Notes: generated by a model from the sequence alone, not told the origin. Counted from the first letter of the stretch, positions 46,833-55,697 are shown. The stretch: DNA of 64,000 nt from AP-15 sp963747735 (GCA_963747735.1 CAVVGE010000005.1:1-64000); one strand, 5' to 3'. A program made the numbers and translations.

Positions 46833-47105
46833 GTGAACAGGAACGAGCTCGTCGATGCCGTCGCCAGCAAGACCGAATTGAGAAAATCGGAGGCGAGTCG
46901 TGCGGTCGACGCGGTGTTCGAATCGATCGAGGACGCATTGAAAGATGGCGGCGAGGTCCGCCTCGTCGGTTTCGGCACCTTCTCGGTTGCGTCGCGCGCG
47001 GCTTCCGAAGGGCGCAACCCGCGCACCGGTGAGAAGATCAAGATCGCCGCATCGAAACAGGCCAAGTTCAAGCCGGGGAAGAGCCTGCGTGATTCGTTGA
47101 ATTGA
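46833..47105 (+). CDS. hup: DNA-binding protein HU
   Basis: A 90-residue histone-like protein. The N-terminal MNRNELVDAVASKTELRKSE and the beta-arm GFGTFSVASRAASEGRNPRT with GEKIKIAAS are HU signatures, including the conserved proline (R-N-P) that intercalates DNA. The start is GTG 46833 after AGGGGG. Position downstream of lon is typical of Alpha- and Gammaproteobacteria. Its TGA lies inside the first unit of a 22-bp repeat. Confidence 0.97.
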   Translation: MNRNELVDAVASKTELRKSEASRAVDAVFESIEDALKDGGEVRLVGFGTFSVASRAASEGRNPRTGEKIKIAASKQAKFKPGKSLRDSLN

Positions 47106-47165
47106 CCGGAAGCCGCCGGGGAATTAACCGGAAGCGGCCGGGGAATTGACCGGAAGCCGCCGGGC
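47101..47165 (+). repeat. 22-bp tandem repeat, 3 copies, starting at the hup stop
   Basis: ATTGACCGGAAGCCGCCGGGGA at 47101, 47123 and 47145; copy 2 has two changes, copy 3 diverges at its end. Copies 1 and 3 contain TTGACC. The last TTGACC (46-bp scale: 47146-47151) is about 40 bases before tRNA-Val, the distance expected for a -35, although the -10 position (around 47170) is GC rich. Confidence 0.9.
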
Positions 47166-47189
47166 CGCGGCCGATCGGCGGCGAACCGT

Positions 47190-47265
47190 GGGCGATTAGC
47201 TCAGTCGGCAGAGCATCTCGTTTACACCGAGGGGGTCGGGGGTTCGAATCCCTCATCGCCCACCA
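47190..47265 (+). tRNA. tRNA-Val (TAC anticodon)
   Basis: Acceptor GGGCGAT/ATCGCCC, D arm TAGCTCAGTCGGCAGAGC, anticodon loop TTTACAC (TAC), T arm GGGTTCGAATCCC, discriminator A and encoded CCA. Confidence 0.97.
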
Positions 47266-47292
47266 GCGCGCCGGCAGGGGCTAACCGTGTCA

Positions 47293-47338
47293 CTACCCCG
47301 CGGCGCGGTGCCTTGACACCCCTGGGCGCGCGGGGTAG
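47293..47338. repeat. 10-bp inverted repeat between tRNA-Val and tRNA-Asp
   Basis: CTACCCCGCG (47293-47302) and CGCGGGGTAG (47329-47338) are perfect complements around a 26-base loop that contains TTGACA (47313-47318). It could be a terminator-like stem for tRNA-Val without a U tract, or an operator around a promoter for tRNA-Asp. Confidence 0.45.
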
Positions 47339-47361
47339 GGGTAGCCACTCCGGAACGCCGG

Positions 47362-47379
47362 GCCGTTTGACAAAACGGC
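47362..47379. other. Perfect 7-bp hairpin just before tRNA-Asp
   Basis: GCCGTTT and AAACGGC enclose a GACA loop, ending 7 bases before the tRNA-Asp 5' end. It may be a processing signal or a chance stem. Confidence 0.35.
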
Positions 47380-47386
47380 GGCAAAA

Positions 47387-47463
<77 letters not shown>

Positions 47464-47565
47464 TCGCCCGCCGGCCCGGTCGAGATGCGCGGGCTTAGCT
47501 TCTGATCCGCAAGGATGGTTTGCCGCGTCGCGCGATCCGGCCTATACCGGGGCCCGAGCGAGTGC

Positions 47566-47607
47566 CGGGGCTGCCTGGCCAACTGTCGGGGCTGCCTGGC
47601 CAACTGA
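47566..47607 (+). repeat. 21-bp tandem duplication upstream of nuoA
   Basis: CGGGGCTGCCTGGCCAACTG followed by T, then the same 20 bases followed by A. It lies 27 bases before the nuoA start codon, in the leader of the complex I operon. Confidence 0.9.
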
Positions 47608-47633
47608 TTGAGTCCGCCCGATCGAGTCCGTTG

Positions 47634-47999
47634 ATGGATAGCCTGCTGCGCGCATATTTCCCGATCCTCGTCTTTCTGGCGATCGCGGCCGGTCTCGCGG
47701 CAGCTTTGGTCGCGGGCTCGTTCATCGTCGCCCGCCAGCATCCCGACAGCGAAAAGCTGTCGCCCTACGAATGCGGCTTCGAGCCGTTCGAGGATGCGCG
47801 CATCCGCTTCGACGTCCGCTATTACCTCGTCGCCATCCTGTTCATCATCTTCGATCTCGAAGTCGCGTTTTTGTTCCCTTGGGCCGTCTCGCTCGGCCAT
47901 ATCGGCGTCTTTGGCTTTTGGTCGATGGTGGTCTTCCTCGGCGTCCTGACCGTCGGGTTTATCTATGAGTGGCGCAAGGGGGCGCTCGACTGGGAATGA
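47634..47999 (+). CDS. nuoA: NADH-quinone oxidoreductase subunit A
   Basis: A 121-residue membrane subunit of complex I with three hydrophobic segments. The conserved loop KLSPYECGFEPFEDARIRFD, followed by VRYYLVAILFIIFDLEVAF, is diagnostic; it holds the mobile Cys loop near the quinone site. ATG 47634 is the start; the frame upstream covers the repeat and is not part of the family. It begins the fourteen-gene nuo operon and overlaps nuoB (ATGA). Confidence 0.96.
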   Translation: MDSLLRAYFPILVFLAIAAGLAAALVAGSFIVARQHPDSEKLSPYECGFEPFEDARIRFDVRYYLVAILFIIFDLEVAFLFPWAVSLGHIGVFGFWSMVVFLGVLTVGFIYEWRKGALDWE

Positions 48000-48529
48000 G
48001 CGAGGCGCAAACAGGGCCAATGTTGCCCGGCGCGCAAAATCTGCTGCTGCGCGCGGCGACCGAGGAGGTCCAGGACAAGGGCTTTATCGTGGCGCGGCTC
48101 GACGATGCGTACAATTGGGCGCGCAGCGGCTCGCTCTGGCCGATGACCTTCGGGCTGGCCTGCTGCGCGGTCGAGATGATGCACACCGGCGCCAGCCGCT
48201 ACGATCTCGACCGCTTTGGCGTGGTGTTTCGTGCCAGCCCGCGCCAGGCCGACGTCATGATCGTCGCCGGGACCTTGTGCAACAAGATGGCGCCGGCGCT
48301 GCGCAAGGTCTACGACCAGATGGCCGAGCCGCGCTGGGTCATCTCGATGGGCTCCTGCGCCAATGGCGGCGGCTATTACCATTATTCCTATTCGGTGGTG
48401 CGCGGCTGCGACCGCATCGTGCCGGTCGATGTCTATGTGCCGGGCTGCCCGCCGACGGCGGAGGCATTGCTCTACGGCATCCTGTTGCTGCAGAAGAAGA
48501 TCAGAAGAACCCGCAACTTTGCCCGTTAG
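47996..48529 (+). CDS. nuoB: NADH-quinone oxidoreductase subunit B
   Basis: A 177-residue peripheral subunit carrying iron-sulfur cluster N2, the last carrier before quinone. Ligand cysteines are in FGLACCAVEMM (adjacent Cys pair), SMGSCANGGGYYH and PGCPPTAEALL. The ATG overlaps the nuoA stop by four bases. Confidence 0.97.
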   Translation: MSEAQTGPMLPGAQNLLLRAATEEVQDKGFIVARLDDAYNWARSGSLWPMTFGLACCAVEMMHTGASRYDLDRFGVVFRASPRQADVMIVAGTLCNKMAPALRKVYDQMAEPRWVISMGSCANGGGYYHYSYSVVRGCDRIVPVDVYVPGCPPTAEALLYGILLLQKKIRRTRNFAR

Positions 48530-48540
48530 CACGTAGCCCA

Positions 48541-49170
48541 ATGGAAGAGCGCCTGAAAGCCCTCGCCGAGCATGTCTCGGCGGCGTTGCCGGACGCGGTC
48601 GGCGCGACCGAAATCCGGCATGGCGAGCTGTGCCTCAGGGTCGGGCGCGAGGCGCTGCCGGGCGTGTTGCGGTTTCTGCGCGACGACCCGAAATGCCGGT
48701 TCACCGTGCTGTGCGACCTCTGCGGCGTCGATTTTCCCGAGCGCGAAGAACGCTTCGAGGTGGTCTACAATCTGTTGAGCTTGAGCCTCAACCAGCGCAT
48801 TCGCCTCAAGCTCGCCACCGACGAGGCCCAGCCGGTGCCGTCCGCGGTGGCGATCTTCAGCAGCGCCGGGTGGTGGGAGCGCGAGGCCTGGGATCTGTTC
48901 GGCATCTACTTTGCCGACAACCCCGACCTGCGGCGCATCCTGACCGATTACGGGTTTGACGGGCACCCGCTGCGCAAGGATTTCCCGCTGACGGGCTATG
49001 TCGAGCTGCGCTATGACGACGAGCAGAAACGCGTCGTCTACGAGCCGGTGCGTCTCCCGCAGCAGTTTCGCAGCTTCGACTTTCTGTCGCCCTGGGAGGG
49101 GATGGACAAGGTGCTCCCAGGCGACGAAAAGGCAACAGAGGGCGCTGCTTCGGCCGGAGGCGCGCCGTGA
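48541..49170 (+). CDS. nuoC: NADH-quinone oxidoreductase subunit C
   Basis: A 209-residue 30-kDa subunit of the peripheral arm. Signature blocks are FTVLCDLCGVDFPEREERFE and EREAWDLFGIYFADNPDLRR, then LTDYGFDGHPLRKDFPLTGY. It begins 11 bases after nuoB, and its stop overlaps the nuoD GTG. It is a separate gene, not fused to nuoD as in enterobacteria. Confidence 0.97.
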   Translation: MEERLKALAEHVSAALPDAVGATEIRHGELCLRVGREALPGVLRFLRDDPKCRFTVLCDLCGVDFPEREERFEVVYNLLSLSLNQRIRLKLATDEAQPVPSAVAIFSSAGWWEREAWDLFGIYFADNPDLRRILTDYGFDGHPLRKDFPLTGYVELRYDDEQKRVVYEPVRLPQQFRSFDFLSPWEGMDKVLPGDEKATEGAASAGGAP

Positions 49171-50381
49171 GCGCCGAGCGGCCGCGGACCGCGAGCGAGC
49201 TCGAAGGGCCGCTGCGGATCAAGAATTTCACGATGAATTTCGGGCCGCAGCACCCAGCCGCGCACGGGGTCATGCGGCTCATCCTCGAAATGGACGGCGA
49301 GATCGTCGAGCGCGTCGATCCGCATATCGGCCTCCTGCACCGCGGCACCGAAAAGCTGATCGAATACAAGACTTATCTGCAGGCGATCCCGTATTTCGAC
49401 CGGCTCGACTACGTCTCGCCGATGTGCCAGGAGCACGCCTTCGCGCTCGCGGTCGAAAAGCTGCTGGGGGTCACGCCGCCGCCGCGGGCACAGTACATTC
49501 GCGTGCTCTATGCCGAGATCACCCGCATCCTGAACCATCTGTTATGCGTCTGCGCCTTTGGGCTCGACGTCGGCGCGATCACGCCGTTCTTGTGGGGGTT
49601 CGAGGAGCGCGAGCGGCTGATGGAGTTTTACGAGCGCGTCTCGGGAGCGCGCCTGCACGCGAATTATTTCCGCCCCGGCGGCGTGCATCTCGACCTGCCG
49701 GCCGGTCTCGCCGACGACATCCTGGCGTTCTGCGACAGCTTTCCGCGCACGATCGACGATATCGAGCGAATTCTGACCGAAAACCGCATTCTGAAGCAGC
49801 GTAGTGTCGATATCGGTGTGGTCAGCGCCGCCGAGGCAGCAGATTGGGGCTTTTCCGGGCCGATGCTGCGCGGCTCGGGCGTCGCCTGGGATTTGCGCCG
49901 GGCGCAACCTTACGACGCCTATGCCGAGATGGATTTCGACGTGCCGATCGGCAAGAACGGCGATTCCTACGACCGCTATCTGGTGCGGATCGAGGAGATG
50001 CGGCAGTCGGTGCGGATCATCCGCCAAGCCCTGGCGCAAATGCCGCCGGGGCCGATCAAAATCAACGACCGCAAGGTGTCGCCGCCGCCGCGGGCCGAGA
50101 TGAAGAGCTCGATGGAAGCCCTGATCCATCATTTCAAGCTCTATACCGAGGGCTATCACGTGCCGGCCGGCGAGACCTACACCGCGGTCGAGGCGCCAAA
50201 GGGCGAGTTCGGCGTCTATCTCGTCGCCGACGGCACCAACCGCCCCTATCGCTGCAAGATCCGTGCGCCCGGCTTTGCCTTTTTGCAGGCCGCCGATTTC
50301 ATGTGCCGCGGGCATATGCTGGCCGACATCGTCTCGATCCTGGGCTCGATGGACATCGTTTTCGGCGAGATCGACCGATGA
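49167..50381 (+). CDS. nuoD: NADH-quinone oxidoreductase subunit D
   Basis: A 404-residue 49-kDa subunit, related to NiFe-hydrogenase large subunits but lacking the metal, which forms the quinone pocket with NuoB. Typical blocks are NFGPQHPAAHGVMRLILEMD, VDPHIGLLHRGTEKLIEYKT and YFDRLDYVSPMCQEHAFALA; the end is GHMLADIVSILGSMDIVFGE. It starts at GTG 49167, overlapping nuoC, and ends overlapping nuoE (ATGA). Confidence 0.97.
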   Translation: MSAERPRTASELEGPLRIKNFTMNFGPQHPAAHGVMRLILEMDGEIVERVDPHIGLLHRGTEKLIEYKTYLQAIPYFDRLDYVSPMCQEHAFALAVEKLLGVTPPPRAQYIRVLYAEITRILNHLLCVCAFGLDVGAITPFLWGFEERERLMEFYERVSGARLHANYFRPGGVHLDLPAGLADDILAFCDSFPRTIDDIERILTENRILKQRSVDIGVVSAAEAADWGFSGPMLRGSGVAWDLRRAQPYDAYAEMDFDVPIGKNGDSYDRYLVRIEEMRQSVRIIRQALAQMPPGPIKINDRKVSPPPRAEMKSSMEALIHHFKLYTEGYHVPAGETYTAVEAPKGEFGVYLVADGTNRPYRCKIRAPGFAFLQAADFMCRGHMLADIVSILGSMDIVFGEIDR

Positions 50382-50977
50382 GCGCGCATGGCGGCGCCGC
50401 CGATTTCGAGCAGCCGGAGAGCTTCGAGCTCTCGCCGCAGAACATGGAGCGGGCGCAGGCATATATCGCGAAATACCCGCCGGGGCGTCAGGCGAGCGCG
50501 GTGCTGCCATTGCTCGACCTGGCGCAGCGCCAGAGCGGCGGCTGGCTGCCGCGGGCCGCAATGGACCGGGTCGCAGCGCTGCTCGACATGGCGCCGATCC
50601 GGGTCTACGAGGTCGCGAGCTTTTATACGATGTTCAACCTGCGCCCGGTCGGACGCTGGCTGTTGCAGGCGTGCACGACCACGCCCTGCTGGCTGCGCGG
50701 CTCGGATGATATCGTGGCGGCGTGCCGCAGCAAGCTCGGCGTCGAGGTCGGCGGCAGCACACCGGACGGGCTCTTCACGCTGGTCGAGGTCGAGTGCCTC
50801 GGCGCCTGCGTCAATGCGCCGGTCTTGCAGGTCAACGACGATTTCTACGAGGATCTCGATGGGCCGGCGACCGAGAAGCTGCTGGACGCGCTGCGCGACG
50901 GCCAGCCGCCGCCGCCCGGCTCGGTCATCGGCCGCCTCGGCTCGGAGCCGGTCTCCGGCCGCACCACGCTGAAGTGA
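50378..50977 (+). CDS. nuoE: NADH-quinone oxidoreductase subunit E
   Basis: A 199-residue 24-kDa subunit with the thioredoxin-like 2Fe-2S cluster N1a. Ligands are in CTTTPCWLRG (C-x4-C) and VECLGACVNAP (C-x3-C). The N-terminal helical part YIAKYPPGRQASAVLPLLDL, then VYEVASFYTMFNL, is typical. The C-terminal tail is Pro-rich. It overlaps nuoD by four bases. Confidence 0.96.
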   Translation: MSAHGGAADFEQPESFELSPQNMERAQAYIAKYPPGRQASAVLPLLDLAQRQSGGWLPRAAMDRVAALLDMAPIRVYEVASFYTMFNLRPVGRWLLQACTTTPCWLRGSDDIVAACRSKLGVEVGGSTPDGLFTLVEVECLGACVNAPVLQVNDDFYEDLDGPATEKLLDALRDGQPPPPGSVIGRLGSEPVSGRTTLK

Positions 50978-50986
50978 GAGAATCGC

Positions 50987-52276
50987 ATGCTCGCCGACGC
51001 CGATCGCATCTTCACCAACCTCTACGGCCAGGAGGATTGGCGGCTCGCGGGTGCGCGGCAGCGCGGCGATTGGGACGGCACCAGGGAGCTGATCCTCAAG
51101 GGGCGCGACTGGATCGTCAACGAGGTCAAGGAATCGGGGTTGCGCGGGCGCGGCGGCGCCGGCTTTCCGACCGGTCTCAAATGGTCGTTCATGCCAAAGG
51201 AGAGCCCGCACCCGACCTATCTGATCGTCAACGCCGACGAGAGCGAGCCCGGCACCTGCAAGGACCGGGACATCCTGCGCAACGACCCGCACAAGCTGAT
51301 CGAGGGCTGTCTGTTGGCCTCGGCCGGCATGGGTGCCCACCATTGCTACATCTATATCCGCGGCGAGTTCTACAACGAGGCGCAGCGGCTCCAGGCGGCG
51401 ATCGACGAAGCCTATGAGGCCGGGCTCGTCGGCAAGGATGCCTGCGGCTCGGGCTATGATTTCGAATTGCGCCTGCACCGCGGCGCTGGCGCCTATATCT
51501 GCGGCGAGGAGACGGGGCTTCTCGAAAGCCTCGAGGGGCGCAAGGGCCAGCCGCGGCTGAAGCCACCCTTCCCGGCGGCGGTCGGCCTCTATGGCTGCCC
51601 GAGCACGGTCAACAATGTCGAGACGATCGCGGTAGCACCGACGATCCTGCGCCGGGGTGCCGCTTGGTTCGCCGGGATCGGCCGGCCCAAGAACACCGGC
51701 ACCAAGATCTATTGCATTTCCGGCCACGTCAACGCGCCGTGCAATGTCGAGGAGGAAATGAGCATCCCGCTCAAGGAATTGATCGAGCGGCATGCCGACG
51801 GGGTGCGCGGCGGCTGGGACAATCTCTTGGCGATCATCCCGGGCGGCTCCTCGGTGCCGGTTCTCCCGAGATCGATCTGCGACACCGTGCTGATGGATTT
51901 CGACAGCCTCGTTGCGGTGAAGAGCGGGCTCGGCACCGCTGCCGTCATCGTCATGGACAAATCGACCGACATCGTCAAAGCGATCGCCCGATTGTCCAAA
52001 TTCTACAAGCACGAAAGCTGCGGCCAGTGCACGCCTTGCCGCGAGGGCCTGGGGTGGGTGTGGCGGGTCATGGAGCGGATGGTCGAGGGCAACGCGTCGG
52101 TCGCCGAGATCGACACGCTGCTCGACGTCTCCTACGAGATCGAGGGCCATACGATCTGCGCGCTGGCCGATGGCGCCGCCTGGCCGGTGCAGGGGCTGAT
52201 TCGTCATTTCCGCCCGGAGCTTGAGCGCCGCATCGCCGAATACCGCGCCGCAGCGCTGCCGAGGGCGGCGGAATGA
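50987..52276 (+). CDS. nuoF: NADH-quinone oxidoreductase subunit F
   Basis: A 429-residue 51-kDa subunit where NADH binds and passes electrons to FMN. The NADH/FMN loop is GLRGRGGAGFPTGLKW, the FMN block is NADESEPGTCKDR, GAGAYICGEETGLLESLEG is present (usual form has A-L/I before ESLEG), and the N3 cluster is held by ESCGQCTPCREG plus a downstream Cys. It begins 9 bases after nuoE. Confidence 0.97.
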   Translation: MLADADRIFTNLYGQEDWRLAGARQRGDWDGTRELILKGRDWIVNEVKESGLRGRGGAGFPTGLKWSFMPKESPHPTYLIVNADESEPGTCKDRDILRNDPHKLIEGCLLASAGMGAHHCYIYIRGEFYNEAQRLQAAIDEAYEAGLVGKDACGSGYDFELRLHRGAGAYICGEETGLLESLEGRKGQPRLKPPFPAAVGLYGCPSTVNNVETIAVAPTILRRGAAWFAGIGRPKNTGTKIYCISGHVNAPCNVEEEMSIPLKELIERHADGVRGGWDNLLAIIPGGSSVPVLPRSICDTVLMDFDSLVAVKSGLGTAAVIVMDKSTDIVKAIARLSKFYKHESCGQCTPCREGLGWVWRVMERMVEGNASVAEIDTLLDVSYEIEGHTICALADGAAWPVQGLIRHFRPELERRIAEYRAAALPRAAE

Positions 52277-52340
52277 GCGACGCGGCGGCGCGATGCATGG
52301 CCGGGCCTGGGCGTTTTCCTCCGCCACGGCCGGGGATCCC

Positions 52341-52570
52341 GTGCGCTACTGCCCTGAGACCGATACGATGGCGATCGAGCTGCGGCCCTGGCCGGCCGGC
52401 CGGATGAGACGGCAGTGGCCCATGACGCCGCTCTCGACCTTGTCGTCCACGATTACGCCGGGGATGGCGGTGCCTGGCTATGGGAGATCGAGCATGCTTC
52501 CGAGCATCCGGAGCACATCGTTGCAGCCTTGGCGGAGCTGCAAGGCCGTCAATCGGCCGCCGCCGGGTGA
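52341..52570 (+). pseudogene. DUF2283-like remnant between nuoF and nuoG
   Basis: Frame 0 from 52341 reads VRYCPETDTMAIELRPWPAG, the start of a DUF2283-type small protein (usually M-K-x-x-Y-D-P-x-x-D-x-x). After a frameshift near 52385-52406, frame 2 continues ETAVAHDAALDLVVHDYAGD, then AWLWEIEHASEHPEHIVAAL, ending at TGA 52568-52570. The proper start is missing and the frame is broken, so it is a decayed small gene. It separates nuoF from nuoG by about 320 bases; no terminator is visible. Confidence 0.55.
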
Positions 52571-52597
52571 ATTGGCTGAGCTGCGAGTGATCGTGCC

Positions 52598-54664
52598 ATG
52601 CCGAAGCTGACGATCGACGGCGGCGAGATCGAGGTGCCGGCCGGCGCCACGGTGCTGCAGGCGTGCGAGCTCGCCGGGGTCGAGATTGCCCATTTCTGCT
52701 TTCACGAGCGCCTCAACATCGCCGGCAATTGCCGGATGTGCCTGGTCGAGATGGAGCGCTCGCCAAAGCCGATCGCGTCCTGCGCGATGCCGGCGGCCGA
52801 CGGCATGGTGATCCGCACCAATTCGCCCAAGGCGATAAAGGCGCGCAACGGGGTCATGGAGTTCCTGCTGATCAATCATCCGCTCGACTGCCCGATCTGC
52901 GACCAGGGCGGCGAGTGCGACCTGCAGGACCAGGCGATGGCCTACGGCTTCGACCGCGGCCGGTTCCTGGAGAACAAGCGCGCCGTCCGCGACAAGGATT
53001 TCGGGCCGCTCGTCGAGACCCACATGACGCGGTGCATCCATTGCACGCGCTGCATCCGCTTTTTGACCGAGATCGCCGGGGTCGAGGAATTGGGCGCCAC
53101 CGGCCGTGGCGAAGACATGGAGATCGGCACCTATATCGAGCGCGCGCTGTCGTCCGAATTGTCGGCCAACATCATCGATTTGTGCCCGGTCGGCGCGTTG
53201 ACCTCAAAACCCTACGCGTTTGTCGCCCGCTCGTGGGAATTGGCCAAGACCCAGTCGGTCGATGTGCTCGATGCGGTCGGCAGCAACATCCGGGTCGATG
53301 CGCGCGAGGCGCAGGTGCTGCGCGTCTTGCCGCGGCTCAACGAAGCGGTCAACGAGGAGTGGATCTCGGACAAGACGCGCTATGCGGTCGACGGGCTGCG
53401 CCGGGCCCGGCTCGACCGGCCGTATTTCGGCCGTGCGCCGCGGCGGGCGGTCGATTGGCGCGAGGCGATCGAAGCCGTGGCCAAAAAGCTGAACGCGGTG
53501 CCGGGCGAGCGCATCGCTGCGATCGCTGGCGACCTCGTCGATCTGGAGGCGATGTTTGCGCTGAAAGAGCTCCTGGGCGGGCTCGGCGCCGTCAGCCTCG
53601 ACTGCCGCCAGGACGGGGCAAAGCTCGAGCCTCGCTGCCGCGCCGGCTACTTGTTCAATACGACGATCGCCGGCATCGAAGAGGCCGATCTGTGCCTCTT
53701 GATCGGCACCAACCCGCGTTTCGAGGCGCCGCTCGTCAATGCCCGGCTGCGCAAACGCTATCTGCAAGGCGGGTTTGGCGTCGCCGCGATCGGGCCGGCC
53801 CTCGACCTCACCTTTCCGGTCGAGCGCCTCGGCGCGGGCGGCGATGTCTTGATGGCGCTCGCCTCGGGCGAGCATCCTTACGCGGCGCGGCTGCGCGGGG
53901 CCAAGCGACCGATGCTGGTGCTGGGCCAGGGTGCCTTGACGCGGCCCGACGGCGCCCAGGTGCTGGGTGCCGCTCGCGCCGTTGCCGAGCGCTGCGGCCT
54001 CGTGCGCGAGGGTTGGAACGGGTTCAACGTGCTGCACCGCGCCGCGGCGCGGGTCGGCGGCCTCGATCTCGGCTTTGTGCCGGGCCCCGGCGGCCGCGAC
54101 GTCGCCGGGATCCTCGCCGGGTGCAAATCGGGCGACATCGAGCTGCTCTATCTGCTCGGCGCCGACGAGATCGATTTGGCCGATATCGGCCCGGCCTTTG
54201 TCGTTTATCAGGGGCATCACGGCGACCGCGGGGCGGCGCGCGCCGACGCGATCCTGCCGGGTGCCGCCTATACCGAAAAGGACGGTAGCTACGTCAACAC
54301 CGAGGGGCGGCTGCAGCTGGCGCAGCGCGCGGTGTTCCCGCCGGGCGAGGCGCGCGAGGACTGGAAGATCGTGCGCGCGCTGTCGGGTGCGATCGGCCGT
54401 CCGCTGCCCTTCGACACGCTGGGCGAGCTGCGGCGCCGAATGCGCCAAGCCCATCCGGTGCTGGCCGAAGCCGACCGCGTCACGCGCGCTGAATGGGGGC
54501 CGTTCGGCGCCGAGGGACCGGTCGACGCCGCGGCCTTCGCCTATCCGATCGCCGATTTCTACCGCACCGACCCGATCAGCCGGGCGAGCGAGACGATGGC
54601 CGAGTGCAGCCGGGTCTTCGCCGGCAAAACTGCTCCGGCGGCGCGGACGGGCACCCATGGGTAG
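52598..54664 (+). CDS. nuoG: NADH-quinone oxidoreductase subunit G
   Basis: A 688-residue 75-kDa subunit of the peripheral arm. The N-terminal 2Fe-2S domain has HFCFHERLNIAGNCRMCLVE, then the N5 and N4 clusters in HPLDCPICDQGGECDLQDQA and HMTRCIHCTRCIRFLTEI. The rest is a molybdopterin-oxidoreductase-like domain without cofactor (GAAYTEKDGSYVNTEGRLQL). The stop overlaps the nuoH start by 8 bases. Confidence 0.97.
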   Translation: MPKLTIDGGEIEVPAGATVLQACELAGVEIAHFCFHERLNIAGNCRMCLVEMERSPKPIASCAMPAADGMVIRTNSPKAIKARNGVMEFLLINHPLDCPICDQGGECDLQDQAMAYGFDRGRFLENKRAVRDKDFGPLVETHMTRCIHCTRCIRFLTEIAGVEELGATGRGEDMEIGTYIERALSSELSANIIDLCPVGALTSKPYAFVARSWELAKTQSVDVLDAVGSNIRVDAREAQVLRVLPRLNEAVNEEWISDKTRYAVDGLRRARLDRPYFGRAPRRAVDWREAIEAVAKKLNAVPGERIAAIAGDLVDLEAMFALKELLGGLGAVSLDCRQDGAKLEPRCRAGYLFNTTIAGIEEADLCLLIGTNPRFEAPLVNARLRKRYLQGGFGVAAIGPALDLTFPVERLGAGGDVLMALASGEHPYAARLRGAKRPMLVLGQGALTRPDGAQVLGAARAVAERCGLVREGWNGFNVLHRAAARVGGLDLGFVPGPGGRDVAGILAGCKSGDIELLYLLGADEIDLADIGPAFVVYQGHHGDRGAARADAILPGAAYTEKDGSYVNTEGRLQLAQRAVFPPGEAREDWKIVRALSGAIGRPLPFDTLGELRRRMRQAHPVLAEADRVTRAEWGPFGAEGPVDAAAFAYPIADFYRTDPISRASETMAECSRVFAGKTAPAARTGTHG

Positions 54665-55670
54665 CTTTTGGCACAGCTATCTCGGGGTGACGATCATCAC
54701 CGTCGGCGAGGTGCTGGCGGTGGTGGTGCCGCTCTTGATCGCGGTCGCCTACCTGACCTATTTCGAGCGCAAGGTGCTGGCGTTTTCGCAATTGCGCAAA
54801 GGCCCAAACGTGGTCGGGCCGTTCGGCGTGCTGCAGCCCTTCGCCGACGGGCTCAAGCTCCTGATCAAGGAGACGGTGATCCCGAGCGGGTCGAACCGGA
54901 TCGTTTTTCTCGTCGCGCCGATGGTCACCTTCGCCTTGAGCCTCGCCGCCTGGGCGGTGATCCCGTTCAACCCCGGCGTCGTCGTCTCCGACATCAATGT
55001 CGGCATCCTCTACCTCTTTGCGATCAGCTCGCTCGGGGTCTACGGCATCATCCTTGCCGGCTGGGCGTCGAACTCGCGCTACGCCTTTTTGGGCGCGCTG
55101 CGCTCGGCTGCTCAGATGGTCTCCTACGAGGTCGCGATCGGCTTTGTCATGGTGGCGGTGCTGCTCTGCGTCGGCTCGCTCAACCTCATCGACATCGTCA
55201 TGGCGCAGCGGCATATCTGGTTCTGCATCCCGCTATTGCCGATGTTCGTGATCTTTTTTATCTCCGGCCTCGCCGAGACCAATCGCGCACCGTTCGACCT
55301 GGTCGAAGGCGAGACCGAGATCGTCGCCGGCTATTTCGTCGAATATTCGGCGATGGCGTTCGCGCTGTTCTATCTCGGCGAATACGCCAACATCATCCTG
55401 ATCAGCGCGACGACGACCATCCTGTTTCTTGGCGGCTGGCTGGCGCCTTTTGGCGTGGCGCCGTTCACCTGGGTCCCGGGGCCGATCTGGTTTTTTCTCA
55501 AGATCGCCTTTGTCGCGTTTTGCTTTCTCTGGGTGCGGGCGACGTTTCCGCGATATCGCTACGACCAGCTGATGAGGCTCGGCTGGAAGGTGTTTTTGCC
55601 GTTCTCGCTGGGTTGGCTGGTGCTGACGGCGGGTGTATTGACCGCAACCGGCTGGGTGCCGGGGCGATAG
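54657..55670 (+). CDS. nuoH: NADH-quinone oxidoreductase subunit H
   Basis: A 337-residue membrane subunit that links the peripheral arm to the proton pumps and forms the quinone chamber entrance. Conserved blocks are TYFERKVLAFSQLRKGPNVV, GVLQPFADGLKLLIKETVIP and ISGLAETNRAPFDLVEGETE (acidic loop), with FLWVRATFPRYRYDQLMRLG at the end. Eight membrane segments are visible. It starts at ATG 54657 inside the nuoG end. Confidence 0.97.
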   Translation: MGSFWHSYLGVTIITVGEVLAVVVPLLIAVAYLTYFERKVLAFSQLRKGPNVVGPFGVLQPFADGLKLLIKETVIPSGSNRIVFLVAPMVTFALSLAAWAVIPFNPGVVVSDINVGILYLFAISSLGVYGIILAGWASNSRYAFLGALRSAAQMVSYEVAIGFVMVAVLLCVGSLNLIDIVMAQRHIWFCIPLLPMFVIFFISGLAETNRAPFDLVEGETEIVAGYFVEYSAMAFALFYLGEYANIILISATTTILFLGGWLAPFGVAPFTWVPGPIWFFLKIAFVAFCFLWVRATFPRYRYDQLMRLGWKVFLPFSLGWLVLTAGVLTATGWVPGR

Positions 55671-55697
55671 CGGCGGCGCCGGGCGGGGGACCGATCG

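Noticed and set aside
52273..52407. A 44-codon ORF overlapping the nuoF stop (ATGA)
   Set aside because: Its translation is Pro/Arg-rich without family resemblance, and the DUF2283 remnant in the neighbouring frames explains the DNA better.
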